In this document: positions 46,093 to 52,904 of the stretch, one piece after another
How the letters are laid out: every line of letters begins with the position of its first letter
How positions within the stretch are numbered: the stretch's first letter is position 1
Origin: PNNG01 sp046291695
GTDB taxonomy: Bacteria > Bacteroidota > Bacteroidia > UBA7662
DNA: 64,000 bases
Assembly (NCBI GenBank): GCA_046291695.1
Contig: JBKBSO010000018.1
Coordinates: forward strand, 1-64,000
Direction: 5' to 3'
The notes under the pieces: generated by a model
The model's input: the letters and a program-made list of their open reading frames with translations, nothing else
Told to the model about the DNA's origin: nothing
Database searches by the model: none
Translations under genes and position numbers: made by a program

Positions 46093-46542
46093 ATGAACAA
46101 GAACAATGTAGTGCTCGGGTTGGCCATGATGGCTAGTGTGGGTGTAATGGTAGCCTGTGGTGGTGGAGAGCAAAAGGCCGAAGAAAAAACGGCAGTTGTT
46201 GAAGAAACTGCTCCGGTTGAAGACGTTTGGACTGCTCCGGAAGAAGCCAAATCGGTAACGAATCCTTTTGAAGCCAATGAAGCCTCACTTGAAATTGGTA
46301 AAAATGTATTTGCGCAGTACTGTGTAAGCTGTCATGGAGAAGATGGTAAGGCTGAAGTTCCTGCCGGACAAGCAGTAAAGGCTGCAAATCTAACCGTTAG
46401 TACAGTTGACCAAACGGATGGCGAGCTGCACTGGAAGTTACTAAGTGGCAAAGGTGCCATGTTAAAGATTTCTACTTATGGCATTAGCGATGAGGACGGC
46501 TGGCATCTGATTAACTACATCAGAACCATGGCGCAGGGCTAA
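46093..46542 (+). CDS. Lipoprotein c-type cytochrome
   Basis: 149 residues. A lipoprotein signal (MNKNNVVLGL ... VACGGG, lipobox Cys near residue 22) and an acidic, Ala/Glu-rich linker are followed by one cytochrome c domain with CVSCHGEDGK and a possible Met ligand in GKGAMLKISTYG. It is transcribed divergently from ccoI, so it may be an electron donor to the cbb3 oxidase. It is followed by a perfect palindromic terminator. Confidence 0.88.
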   Translation: MNKNNVVLGLAMMASVGVMVACGGGEQKAEEKTAVVEETAPVEDVWTAPEEAKSVTNPFEANEASLEIGKNVFAQYCVSCHGEDGKAEVPAGQAVKAANLTVSTVDQTDGELHWKLLSGKGAMLKISTYGISDEDGWHLINYIRTMAQG

Positions 46543-46563
46543 GCTTTTTTGCGTAACAATCAG

Positions 46564-46591
46564 ACCCATTGCATATGCAATGGGTTTTTTT
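46564..46591 (+). terminator. Terminator of the cytochrome gene
   Basis: A perfect 22-base palindrome (46564-46585) followed by a run of T to 46591. Confidence 0.8.
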
Positions 46592-46658
46592 GTGGGCAGA
46601 GGCCTTTAACAATCTGTCAATACTTATCAACAGCCTGACACCAAAAGCACATTAGGAT

Positions 46659-46666
46659 TAAATTTG
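46659..46666 (+). promoter_or_regulatory. Candidate -7 box of the DUF3127 gene
   Basis: TAAATTTG fits TAnnTTTG and lies 20 bases before the ATG, predicting a very short leader. Confidence 0.35.
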
Positions 46667-46685
46667 TGAATTGAATATTAGCATT

Positions 46686-47042
46686 ATGGAATTACAAGGA
46701 ACCATTCACAGTCTGCTGCCAGAGGTAGGAGGAACAGGAAAAAGCGGCAATAGTTGGCGCAAGCGTGAGTTTATTCTCGAAACGGAAGGTCAATACCCTA
46801 AAAAAGTCTGCATAAGCGTTTGGGGCGACAAAATTGATCAGTTTCCTATGCGCGAAGGTGCACGTGTTACGGCGGCCATTGATGTGGAAAGCCGCGAATA
46901 CAATGGACGTTGGTATACCGAGGTGAAAGCCTGGAAAGTAGCCTTGAATGATGGCGCGAATGCCGGTCCGGCAGCTGTCGTTGATCAGGCTCCCGATTAC
47001 GGCCGATTTGACCCGGGTACGCCCGACGATCTGCCCTTCTAA
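46686..47042 (+). CDS. DUF3127 protein (OB-fold-like, SSB-related)
   Basis: 118 residues from ATG 46686 (MELQGTIHSLLPEVGGTG); a TTG 15 bases earlier is less likely. The family signature WRKREFILETEGQYPKKV and FPMREGARVTAAIDVESREYNGRWY gives a small beta barrel resembling a single-stranded DNA-binding protein, with an acidic tail ending DDLPF. The DDLPF tip is like the SSB C-terminal peptide that recruits repair proteins, but this is an inference from the sequence. Confidence 0.85.
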   Translation: MELQGTIHSLLPEVGGTGKSGNSWRKREFILETEGQYPKKVCISVWGDKIDQFPMREGARVTAAIDVESREYNGRWYTEVKAWKVALNDGANAGPAAVVDQAPDYGRFDPGTPDDLPF

Positions 47043-47053
47043 AAAGCAGCAAC

Positions 47054-47091
47054 AATAAAAAAGCCGACTTTTACGAGTCGGCTTTTTTATT
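47054..47091. terminator. Bidirectional terminator between DUF3127 and the POT transporter gene
   Basis: A perfect 16-bp stem (47054-47069 with 47076-47091) includes an A-run and a T-run, so it works for the two convergent genes. Confidence 0.9.
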
Positions 47092-47106
47092 GGGCTGGCG
47101 GAGAAA

Positions 47107-48609
47107 TTATACCACTCCGTGCATGAGCTTGTTAAGTCGCTTGCTTAACAACATGATGAGAATGGAAATACCTACCAAAACAAATCCGATATTAGAGAAT
47201 ACAGATACATAGGTATTAAGCCCTTCTTCTAGACTTAAAACAACACCATCTTCACCTCCTGTAATAGCGGCAATTTTGCCAGCTACAAAATTGGCAATGG
47301 CAAAACTTAGGAACCAGCCACCCATGGCTGTACCGGCTATGTTTTTTGGGGCCAACTTGGTTACCATCGACAAGCCAATCGGCGACAAGAATAGCTCTCC
47401 GGTTGTATGCAGTAGGTATAAAACCAGTAAAGTAACCAGTGGTACTTTGAAATCGTCAGCAAATTGTACCGCGATAATGGTCACCAAAAAGCCCAAGCCA
47501 AGCTGCAGTATACCATAGGCAAACTTCATCGGGATGCTCGGGTTGCGTCCAATAGCAGTTAGCTTTACCCACATAATTGAAAATATAGAACCAAAGATGA
47601 TGATGAAGGCAGGGTTAAAGAACTGCGTCATCGATGCTGGCATCTCCCAGCCGAAAATAAAGCGATCTACATTTCTGTCGGCAAACAATGTTAGTGAGGT
47701 TCCTGCTTGCTCAAAGCATGCCCAAAAGGCAATGTTGATGATCATAAAAAGCACCAAGGCAATCATCCGGTCTTTCCAAACACCTCCTTCTTTAACGCCT
47801 GCCATTATTAGGCTGTAAGCTACGTATCCGAAAATGGCTAGAAGCAAATAGTCCATGATTTGGTTTTGGCTAATCAGAAAATAGCAAAGCGGAATAAAGA
47901 GTAAGGAACCGAAAACGATGAGGTGAATCATGTTCAAGGGGCCAACGACTTTTTTCAATCCTGCTTCACGAAACTCTAAACCCGGTGCATGACCATAATG
48001 ATGACGCCCGGTCCAAAAAATGAGTAAACCTGCGAGCATACCAAAGCCTGCTAAACCAAATCCATATTTAAAGCCATAGGTTTCTCCTATATAAGCTACC
48101 ACTGTGGTGGCCAGAAGCGCTCCTATATTAATGCCTATATAAAAAATGGTGAATCCCGAATCTCGCCGTGGATCACCATCTTCGTACAGTTTACCTACAA
48201 TGGTAGAAATATTGGCTTTGAAATAACCATTTCCTATGATGATGGCACCCATGCCAATCAACAGCCAGGTTTCGTTTCCTCCTAAAATCATAAATTCACC
48301 AATGGCCATGAGTACAGCACCCAGCAAAATAGCAAATCTGTAGCCAAGAAACTGGTCCGCTAATCGTCCACCCAGAACCGGAGCGGCATAAACCAATGCC
48401 GTATAGGAACCATAAATTAACGAAGCTTCAGCATCGCCTTTCATTAGCGACTTTACAAGATACAAAGTGAGTAAAACGCGCATGCCGTAGTAGCAGAAGC
48501 GTTCCCACATCTCGGAGAAGAATAAGGTATACAAGCCACTTGGATGCCCCAATGCATTTACATTCACATCGGGTGCAGCACCTAGCTTGCTCTTTTTCAT
48601 GTCTTTCAT
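47107..48609 (-). CDS. POT-family proton-dependent oligopeptide transporter
   Basis: 500 residues, about 12-14 membrane helices. The family motifs are complete: FSEMWERFCYYGMRVLL in helix 1 (ExxERFxYYG), ALVYAAPVLGGRLADQFLG between helices 2 and 3 and the FTIFYIGINIGAL stretch. It imports di- and tripeptides with protons. A second ATG lies three codons later (48600). It lies upstream of the porX-independent block and next to DPP-IV, so the two may supply amino acids from protein. Confidence 0.93.
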   Translation of the reverse strand: MKDMKKSKLGAAPDVNVNALGHPSGLYTLFFSEMWERFCYYGMRVLLTLYLVKSLMKGDAEASLIYGSYTALVYAAPVLGGRLADQFLGYRFAILLGAVLMAIGEFMILGGNETWLLIGMGAIIIGNGYFKANISTIVGKLYEDGDPRRDSGFTIFYIGINIGALLATTVVAYIGETYGFKYGFGLAGFGMLAGLLIFWTGRHHYGHAPGLEFREAGLKKVVGPLNMIHLIVFGSLLFIPLCYFLISQNQIMDYLLLAIFGYVAYSLIMAGVKEGGVWKDRMIALVLFMIINIAFWACFEQAGTSLTLFADRNVDRFIFGWEMPASMTQFFNPAFIIIFGSIFSIMWVKLTAIGRNPSIPMKFAYGILQLGLGFLVTIIAVQFADDFKVPLVTLLVLYLLHTTGELFLSPIGLSMVTKLAPKNIAGTAMGGWFLSFAIANFVAGKIAAITGGEDGVVLSLEEGLNTYVSVFSNIGFVLVGISILIMLLSKRLNKLMHGVV

Positions 48610-48635
48610 AAATAGTGTTTAGGAGTCAACAAGCT

Positions 48636-48643
48636 CAAATCTA
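48636..48643 (-). promoter_or_regulatory. Candidate -7 box of the POT gene
   Basis: Minus-strand TAGATTTG fits TAnnTTTG and is 27 bases upstream of the ATG. No -33 TTG at the usual distance. Confidence 0.35.
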
Positions 48644-48681
48644 TAAAATAAATATGCTTTACCACCAGCTAGCCCAAAAAA

Positions 48682-50880
48682 CTAAAGTTTTTCATTTAAA
48701 AAAGCCGTGATCTTGGTGAACAGCTGCAATCTGGTCATGCCACCATAAATGCCATGATCTTTATCTGTATAGGCCATAAACTCAAACTGTTTGTTGGCAT
48801 TTACCAGTCGGTCTACCATTACCAACGCATTCTGGAAGTGCACATTATCGTCGGCAGTTCCATGAATGAGCAGGTAGTTGCCTTGTAGCTTATCGGCATG
48901 GGTTGAGGGTGAATTATCGTCGTAACCTGAAGCATTTTCCTGGGGTGTACGCATATAACGTTCGGTATAAATAGTATCATAAAAACGCCAGTTGATTACT
49001 GGAGCCACGGCAACAGCAGTTTTGAATATCCCTGCACCCTTGGTGATGGCCAGAGAACTCATATAGCCACCATAACTCCAGCCAAACATAGCAATTCGAT
49101 CGCGGTCAATGTAAGGCTGTGTACCTAAGTAGCGTGCAGCTGCAATCTGATCTTCAAGTTCGTACTTGCCTAGTTGCTGATACGTAGCTTTTTTAAAGGA
49201 CACACCTCGGTAACCCGTACCCCGGTTATCTACAGATACCACCACATAGCCCTGTTGGGCCAGATACTGAAACCACATATAGTATTGGCCAAAGCTGGCA
49301 TCGACGGTTTGACTACCAGGACCACCGTATACAAACATCAGCACTGGGTATTTTTTCTTGGGGTTAAAGTTCGCCGGTTTAATCATGTAAGCATTCAAGC
49401 GGGTTCCTTCACCATTGTCGATTTCAAAAAATTCCTTTTTAGAGAGCGCATGCTTGGCGAGTCTTTCACGCAAGGCTGCGTTATCTTCCAGAACCCGCAG
49501 ACGATTGCCATCGTCTTTATGCAGACTTACTGTAAGTGGACTATTGGCATCGGTATGAAACAGTAAGAAATAGCTGAAATCTTTGCTAAAGCTGGCACTG
49601 TGTTTACCGCGTCCCGGACTAAGTTTAACGGCATCGCCTTTCAAGTTAGCTTTATAAATGGTACGTTCCATAGGTGTGGGGTAAGCAGAAGCATAAAAAA
49701 TGCTACCATCGCTCTCTCTGAGTCCATAAAAATTGGTGACTTCATATTCGCCACTTGTGAGGGTTTGCAGTAGCTCGCCTTCCATAGAATAAAGGTAAAG
49801 CTGGTTGTAACCCGAACGTTCGCTGCTCCAGATGAAACGCTTTTTATCGCTTAAGAAATTAAGGTCATCGTGTACATCTACCCATTGCTCACTGGTTTCG
49901 GTGAGTATGACGCGTGTTTGGCCGCTTTGGGCATCAATGGCCATAAGTTCTAATTTATTTTGATGACGATTGAGTCGTTGCATCCAGGCAGTACTGGCAT
50001 CGGCAGTCCAACCTGCCCGGGCAATGTATTGGTCATTTTCACTTCCGGTAGCGACTTCCGAATGCTGCATACTTCCCAAATCGCAAATAAACAGCTTTAC
50101 CGTAGCATTTTTTTCCCCTGCTTTGGGGTATTTGAAGGTATAATTGGTAGGGTAGAGGCCATCGTAGATGGGCATAACAAACTCAGGAACGGCCCTTTCA
50201 TCAAATTTGTAATAGAGGATTTTTTTGCTGTCGGGCGACCAAAAAAAAGCGCGTGTGAAGCCAAATTCTTCTTCATATACCCAATCGGTGCCTCCATTGA
50301 TGATTTCATTCATTTTGCCATCAAAGGTCAATTGCGTTTCGGTATAATTACTGAGGTTGGTAACAAAAATATTGTTGTCGCGCATAAAGGCTAGTTGCTT
50401 TCCATCGGGTGAAAAGCTGGCGTAAGCCTGCTTGCCATTTGGTGACAGTGCTCGGATTTCTCTTGTTGTACGATTGAAAATGAAATTGTTTTCACGCGAA
50501 GAGTATCGATAAATTTTTTCCCGCTGGGTACTTAACAATACCAGATTTTCATCTTCGCTAAGAAGGTATCCCGAAAATTGGATAGGTTTGGTTGAATCTT
50601 TTGGGGTAAGCCAAGCGGTGCGTACTAGGGTGTCGATCGCCGCGCCGCTTTCGTAGTTGTAAATCACAATGCTGGTTTCCTGGCCGTAAACTATGCTGGC
50701 GTAGTGTTTGCCATCTTTCAATGAATTTACACCATATACCGAGCGTTGCCCGAATTTATTTGAAGCGAAAATATCCTCGAGCTTTAATGACTCGGCTTTC
50801 GGCTTTTTAGAACGGGCCTCTAATGTGAGGCTTGTAGTGACGAGGCTGACTAACAGCAGACTAAGAAAAATCCTTTGCAT
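48682..50880 (-). CDS. Dipeptidyl peptidase IV-type serine peptidase (S9B), exported
   Basis: 732 residues with a signal peptide (MQRIFLSLLLVSLVTTSLTLEA). An N-terminal beta propeller (DPPIV_N, for example YASFSPDGKQLAFMRDNN and the WVYEEEFGFTRAFFWSPD segment that holds the Glu-Glu pair) precedes the hydrolase. The triad is Ser602 in FGWSYGGYM, Asp in HGTADDNVHF (677/678) and His709 in TDKDHGIYG. It releases X-Pro or X-Ala dipeptides in the periplasm, which the POT transporter next door could import. Confidence 0.93.
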   Translation of the reverse strand: MQRIFLSLLLVSLVTTSLTLEARSKKPKAESLKLEDIFASNKFGQRSVYGVNSLKDGKHYASIVYGQETSIVIYNYESGAAIDTLVRTAWLTPKDSTKPIQFSGYLLSEDENLVLLSTQREKIYRYSSRENNFIFNRTTREIRALSPNGKQAYASFSPDGKQLAFMRDNNIFVTNLSNYTETQLTFDGKMNEIINGGTDWVYEEEFGFTRAFFWSPDSKKILYYKFDERAVPEFVMPIYDGLYPTNYTFKYPKAGEKNATVKLFICDLGSMQHSEVATGSENDQYIARAGWTADASTAWMQRLNRHQNKLELMAIDAQSGQTRVILTETSEQWVDVHDDLNFLSDKKRFIWSSERSGYNQLYLYSMEGELLQTLTSGEYEVTNFYGLRESDGSIFYASAYPTPMERTIYKANLKGDAVKLSPGRGKHSASFSKDFSYFLLFHTDANSPLTVSLHKDDGNRLRVLEDNAALRERLAKHALSKKEFFEIDNGEGTRLNAYMIKPANFNPKKKYPVLMFVYGGPGSQTVDASFGQYYMWFQYLAQQGYVVVSVDNRGTGYRGVSFKKATYQQLGKYELEDQIAAARYLGTQPYIDRDRIAMFGWSYGGYMSSLAITKGAGIFKTAVAVAPVINWRFYDTIYTERYMRTPQENASGYDDNSPSTHADKLQGNYLLIHGTADDNVHFQNALVMVDRLVNANKQFEFMAYTDKDHGIYGGMTRLQLFTKITAFLNEKL

Positions 50881-50960
50881 CTTGCTTTATTTTGCAGGCC
50901 TAAGGTAAAAAATTCGAAGGCAAGCAGGTTCAATAAGCAGAAAAAAGCAGAAAAAACTAC

Positions 50961-51632
50961 TCAGTAACGTTGATAAAGCGATATGCCGAGCCGTATCCCA
51001 AGGGCTAAGTGTGGCCGCAGAAAGTTGCCTTCACGCTGATCGCCTCCCCAACGCTCATCAAATAAAATCGGGGTAGGGAAGAGGGCTTCCGGACTATGTT
51101 CTAGTTGTACATATCGCATACCCAAGCCAGCAAAGGCATCGATAACCATGAAATAGTTGATGGTAAACTGATATCCAGCCTTTAGGGCACCTCCAATGAC
51201 ATCCCGTTCAATGCGCGATTCGGTAAAATTATATAGTGCACCGTCTCTGAAAAGGGTGCTGTTTTCGCGCTTGTATCTTTCCTGAACAAAAAAGCCCTCA
51301 CCTGCTAAGTACCAAGCCGCTGCATCTGAGGGCATGCCAGGATAAATCCGTATTTCAGCGCGCATTCGTCTGGTCTGGTGGTTGATTTTTCCGGCATTGT
51401 GGTTGAAAAAAGCCAGATAAGGAAAGGGTAGGTTGTATTCGAGCTGCACTGACCAATTATCATGTGGTTGAAATTCGAAACCAATAGAAGCTCCTGGTGT
51501 GTATGGATCAAAAAGTGTAAGGGGGGCTATTTTGGGGATGAGCATTTCACTAAACCCACGCTTCCACTGAGCATTTGCTGAATGCCAGCTGCACAAACCG
51601 AATAGCAACGAAACAAGAGACAAATGACGCAT
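50961..51632 (-). CDS. Probable outer-membrane beta-barrel protein
   Basis: 223 residues from ATG 51632, which starts a signal peptide (MRHLSLVSLLFGLCSWHSANAQ); the open frame extends 69 codons further but has no signal and a basic, unrelated sequence. The rest shows alternating hydrophobic/polar beta strands with aromatic girdles (SVQLEYNLPFPYLAFF, FTINYFMVIDAFAGLGMRYV) and ends with an aromatic residue (GISLYQRY), as in small outer-membrane barrels. I cannot assign a family. Confidence 0.72.
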   Translation of the reverse strand: MRHLSLVSLLFGLCSWHSANAQWKRGFSEMLIPKIAPLTLFDPYTPGASIGFEFQPHDNWSVQLEYNLPFPYLAFFNHNAGKINHQTRRMRAEIRIYPGMPSDAAAWYLAGEGFFVQERYKRENSTLFRDGALYNFTESRIERDVIGGALKAGYQFTINYFMVIDAFAGLGMRYVQLEHSPEALFPTPILFDERWGGDQREGNFLRPHLALGIRLGISLYQRY

Positions 51633-51852
51633 GCCACAAAGTTGCGTAATATTTCTGATTATAGGAAACTTTCCCAAATCAGGAATAAATTTCTTTTGAC
51701 GGCCTTTCTGCCAGGTTCCAGAAGAGAAAGGGCAGGACGATCGTTCAATGGCTTCACGCCTTATGAATTTTGCTGCAGATTTTGCAGAAATTACAATTTT
51801 CTTTGGCCCATATCCCCTGCCTTTCCAATGCTGAATCATCAGTCCTGTTTCA

Positions 51853-51869
51853 ATGTCGTTTAGTTAAGC
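51853..51869. repeat. Left terminal inverted repeat
   Basis: Perfect reverse complement of 52204-52220. Confidence 0.9.
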
Positions 51870-51920
51870 TTTGGATACACTCCATGCGCATTGGATTCCT
51901 GAATTGAGCTCTTGGGGATG

Positions 51921-51937
51921 CGACCCCGTCGGGGTCG
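51921..51937. repeat. GC-rich palindrome 1 (CGACCCC-GTC-GGGGTCG)
   Basis: 7-bp perfect stem with a 3-nt loop; the first of four related palindromes. Confidence 0.9.
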
Positions 51938-51972
51938 GTTGGTAGAATTGTGCTTTTGTTTCTATAAATTTG

Positions 51973-51989
51973 GCACCCCCTCGGGGTGC
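51973..51989. repeat. GC-rich palindrome 2 (GCACCCC-N3-GGGGTGC)
   Basis: 7-bp perfect stem with a 3-nt loop. Confidence 0.9.
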
Positions 51990-52044
51990 TGTATTTCGGT
52001 TTAAACCAAAACGTTCAAGGGATATTCAGCTGAAAAGTTGGAAA

Positions 52045-52061
52045 TGACCCCAACGGGGTCA
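52045..52061. repeat. GC-rich palindrome 3 (TGACCCC-AAC-GGGGTCA)
   Basis: 7-bp perfect stem with a 3-nt loop. Confidence 0.9.
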
Positions 52062-52097
52062 AATCTTTATAGCGATGAAAAGTATTTTTTGTACAAA

Positions 52098-52114
52098 CGA
52101 CCCTGAAGGGGGCG
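52098..52114. repeat. GC-rich palindrome 4, imperfect
   Basis: Stem of seven positions with one mismatch and one G-U pair around a 3-nt GAA loop; a diverged copy of the same form. Confidence 0.75.
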
Positions 52115-52203
52115 CTTATGTCCATTACCCATACGAAAAAACATCACTGCTGCCACAATCAAAGATTTGATCAAAAAAAAACATCAATACGATGGCCTTT
52201 TAG

Positions 52204-52220
52204 GCTTAACTAAACGACAT
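52204..52220. repeat. Right terminal inverted repeat
   Basis: Perfect reverse complement of 51853-51869. Confidence 0.9.
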
Positions 52221-52319
52221 GGAATCCTGTTTCTGGAGTTATACTTCAAATAGACTTAGCCCAAAGCATGAATCCCGAATCCCTGCGGCCCGCTGGATTT
52301 CGCTTCACGCTATTTAGAT

Positions 52320-52351
52320 AAAAAAAGGCTACTCCCTCCCGGAAGTAGCCT
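52320..52351 (-). terminator. Terminator of the DUF4625 lipoprotein gene (GGGA-tetraloop type)
   Basis: Read on the minus strand, an 11-bp stem with one G-U pair (52351-52341 with 52336-52326) closes a GGGA loop and is followed by seven T. It lies 22 bases after the stop. Confidence 0.8.
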
Positions 52352-52373
52352 ACACACACACTTAATGAACAAC

Positions 52374-52787
52374 TCAGTCGATATGTAATTCTATCACGAC
52401 TGGTGTAGCAGCGTTTCCTGCGGCATCGGTAGCTTCGATGGTAATGTGATAATCACCATGCTCAGCATCGGCAGGAATAACTATATCTTCTGAAAGGTTG
52501 AAAGAAGTCCCAGAAATGGTGTAAACTTTTGCCCATTCCCATTCCCCTTCTCCACTTACACGATGGCTGTGACCGCCTGCCTCGTGAATGTCGATTTTGG
52601 CACTTAGTAATTCTGTGTCATCCGTAATCAGGGCACGAATATTAATGGTTTCACCAGGCTCCTTGTCGATGTGATCGTTAGCCGGTTGAGTTACCGTAAT
52701 TATTGGGGCTTGTGTATCAGGAGTTTCTTTTTTACAAGCCGAAAGGCCAATAACAGCAACTGCTGCAAGCATCATAAACTTTTTCAT
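52374..52787 (-). CDS. DUF4625-family lipoprotein
   Basis: 137 residues from ATG 52787, which starts a lipoprotein signal (MKKFMMLAAVAVIGLSACKK, lipobox LSAC). The rest is one Ig-like domain (PIITVTQPANDHIDKEPGE ... EATDAAGNAATPVVIEL) with a His-rich loop EAGGHSHRVSG that could bind metal. DUF4625 proteins are of unknown function and often lie near metal-related TonB receptors; none is adjacent here. Two palindromes of the form GCAAC-N3-GTTGC lie upstream. Confidence 0.82.
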   Translation of the reverse strand: MKKFMMLAAVAVIGLSACKKETPDTQAPIITVTQPANDHIDKEPGETINIRALITDDTELLSAKIDIHEAGGHSHRVSGEGEWEWAKVYTISGTSFNLSEDIVIPADAEHGDYHITIEATDAAGNAATPVVIELHID

Positions 52788-52808
52788 ACGATAGATTTTT
52801 TCTTTAAC

Positions 52809-52852
52809 GCAACAAAGTTGCAGAAAGTTTTTCAATTATGCAACAGTGTTGC
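52809..52852. promoter_or_regulatory. Pair of operator-like palindromes (GCAAC-N3-GTTGC)
   Basis: Site 1 is 52809-52821 and site 2 is 52840-52852 (site 2 extends to TGCAAC-N3-GTTGCA). Their centres are 31 bases apart, about three helical turns, so a dimeric regulator could bind both on one face. They lie 22-65 bases upstream of the DUF4625 gene start and suggest a metal-responsive repressor (Fur/Zur-like); the regulator is inferred. Confidence 0.55.
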
Positions 52853-52856
52853 AATA

Positions 52857-52888
52857 AAAAAAGGCTCGCCAAACAGCGAGCCTTTTTT
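52857..52888. terminator. Terminator of dnaK
   Basis: A perfect 13-bp stem (52857-52869 with 52876-52888) with a 6-nt loop; the A-run of the left arm gives the T-run for the minus-strand dnaK transcript. Confidence 0.88.
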
Positions 52889-52904
52889 ACTAGGAGAAGC
52901 AAGA

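Larger units (their letters stand above)
51852..52224. mobile_element. MITE-like element with 17-bp perfect terminal inverted repeats
   Basis: The 17 bases at 51853-51869 (ATGTCGTTTAGTTAAGC) recur as a perfect reverse complement at 52204-52220. The interior has no plausible gene. It carries four GC-rich palindromes about 50-70 bases apart. The 9-mer TCCTGTTTC lies just outside both ends (51843-51851 and 52225-52233), one base from the left arm and four from the right; it might be a target-site duplication, although the offset is unequal. It lies in the only gene-free gap above 300 bases (51633-52373); I see nothing in 51633-51840. Confidence 0.65.

Noticed and set aside
51633..51839. N-terminal extension of the outer-membrane protein to 51839
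   Set aside because: The signal peptide begins at ATG 51632; the upstream codons are basic and would mask it.
51921..52114. CRISPR array formed by the four GC-rich palindromes
   Set aside because: The palindromes differ in sequence, are only 17 bases long and unequally spaced, and no cas gene is near.
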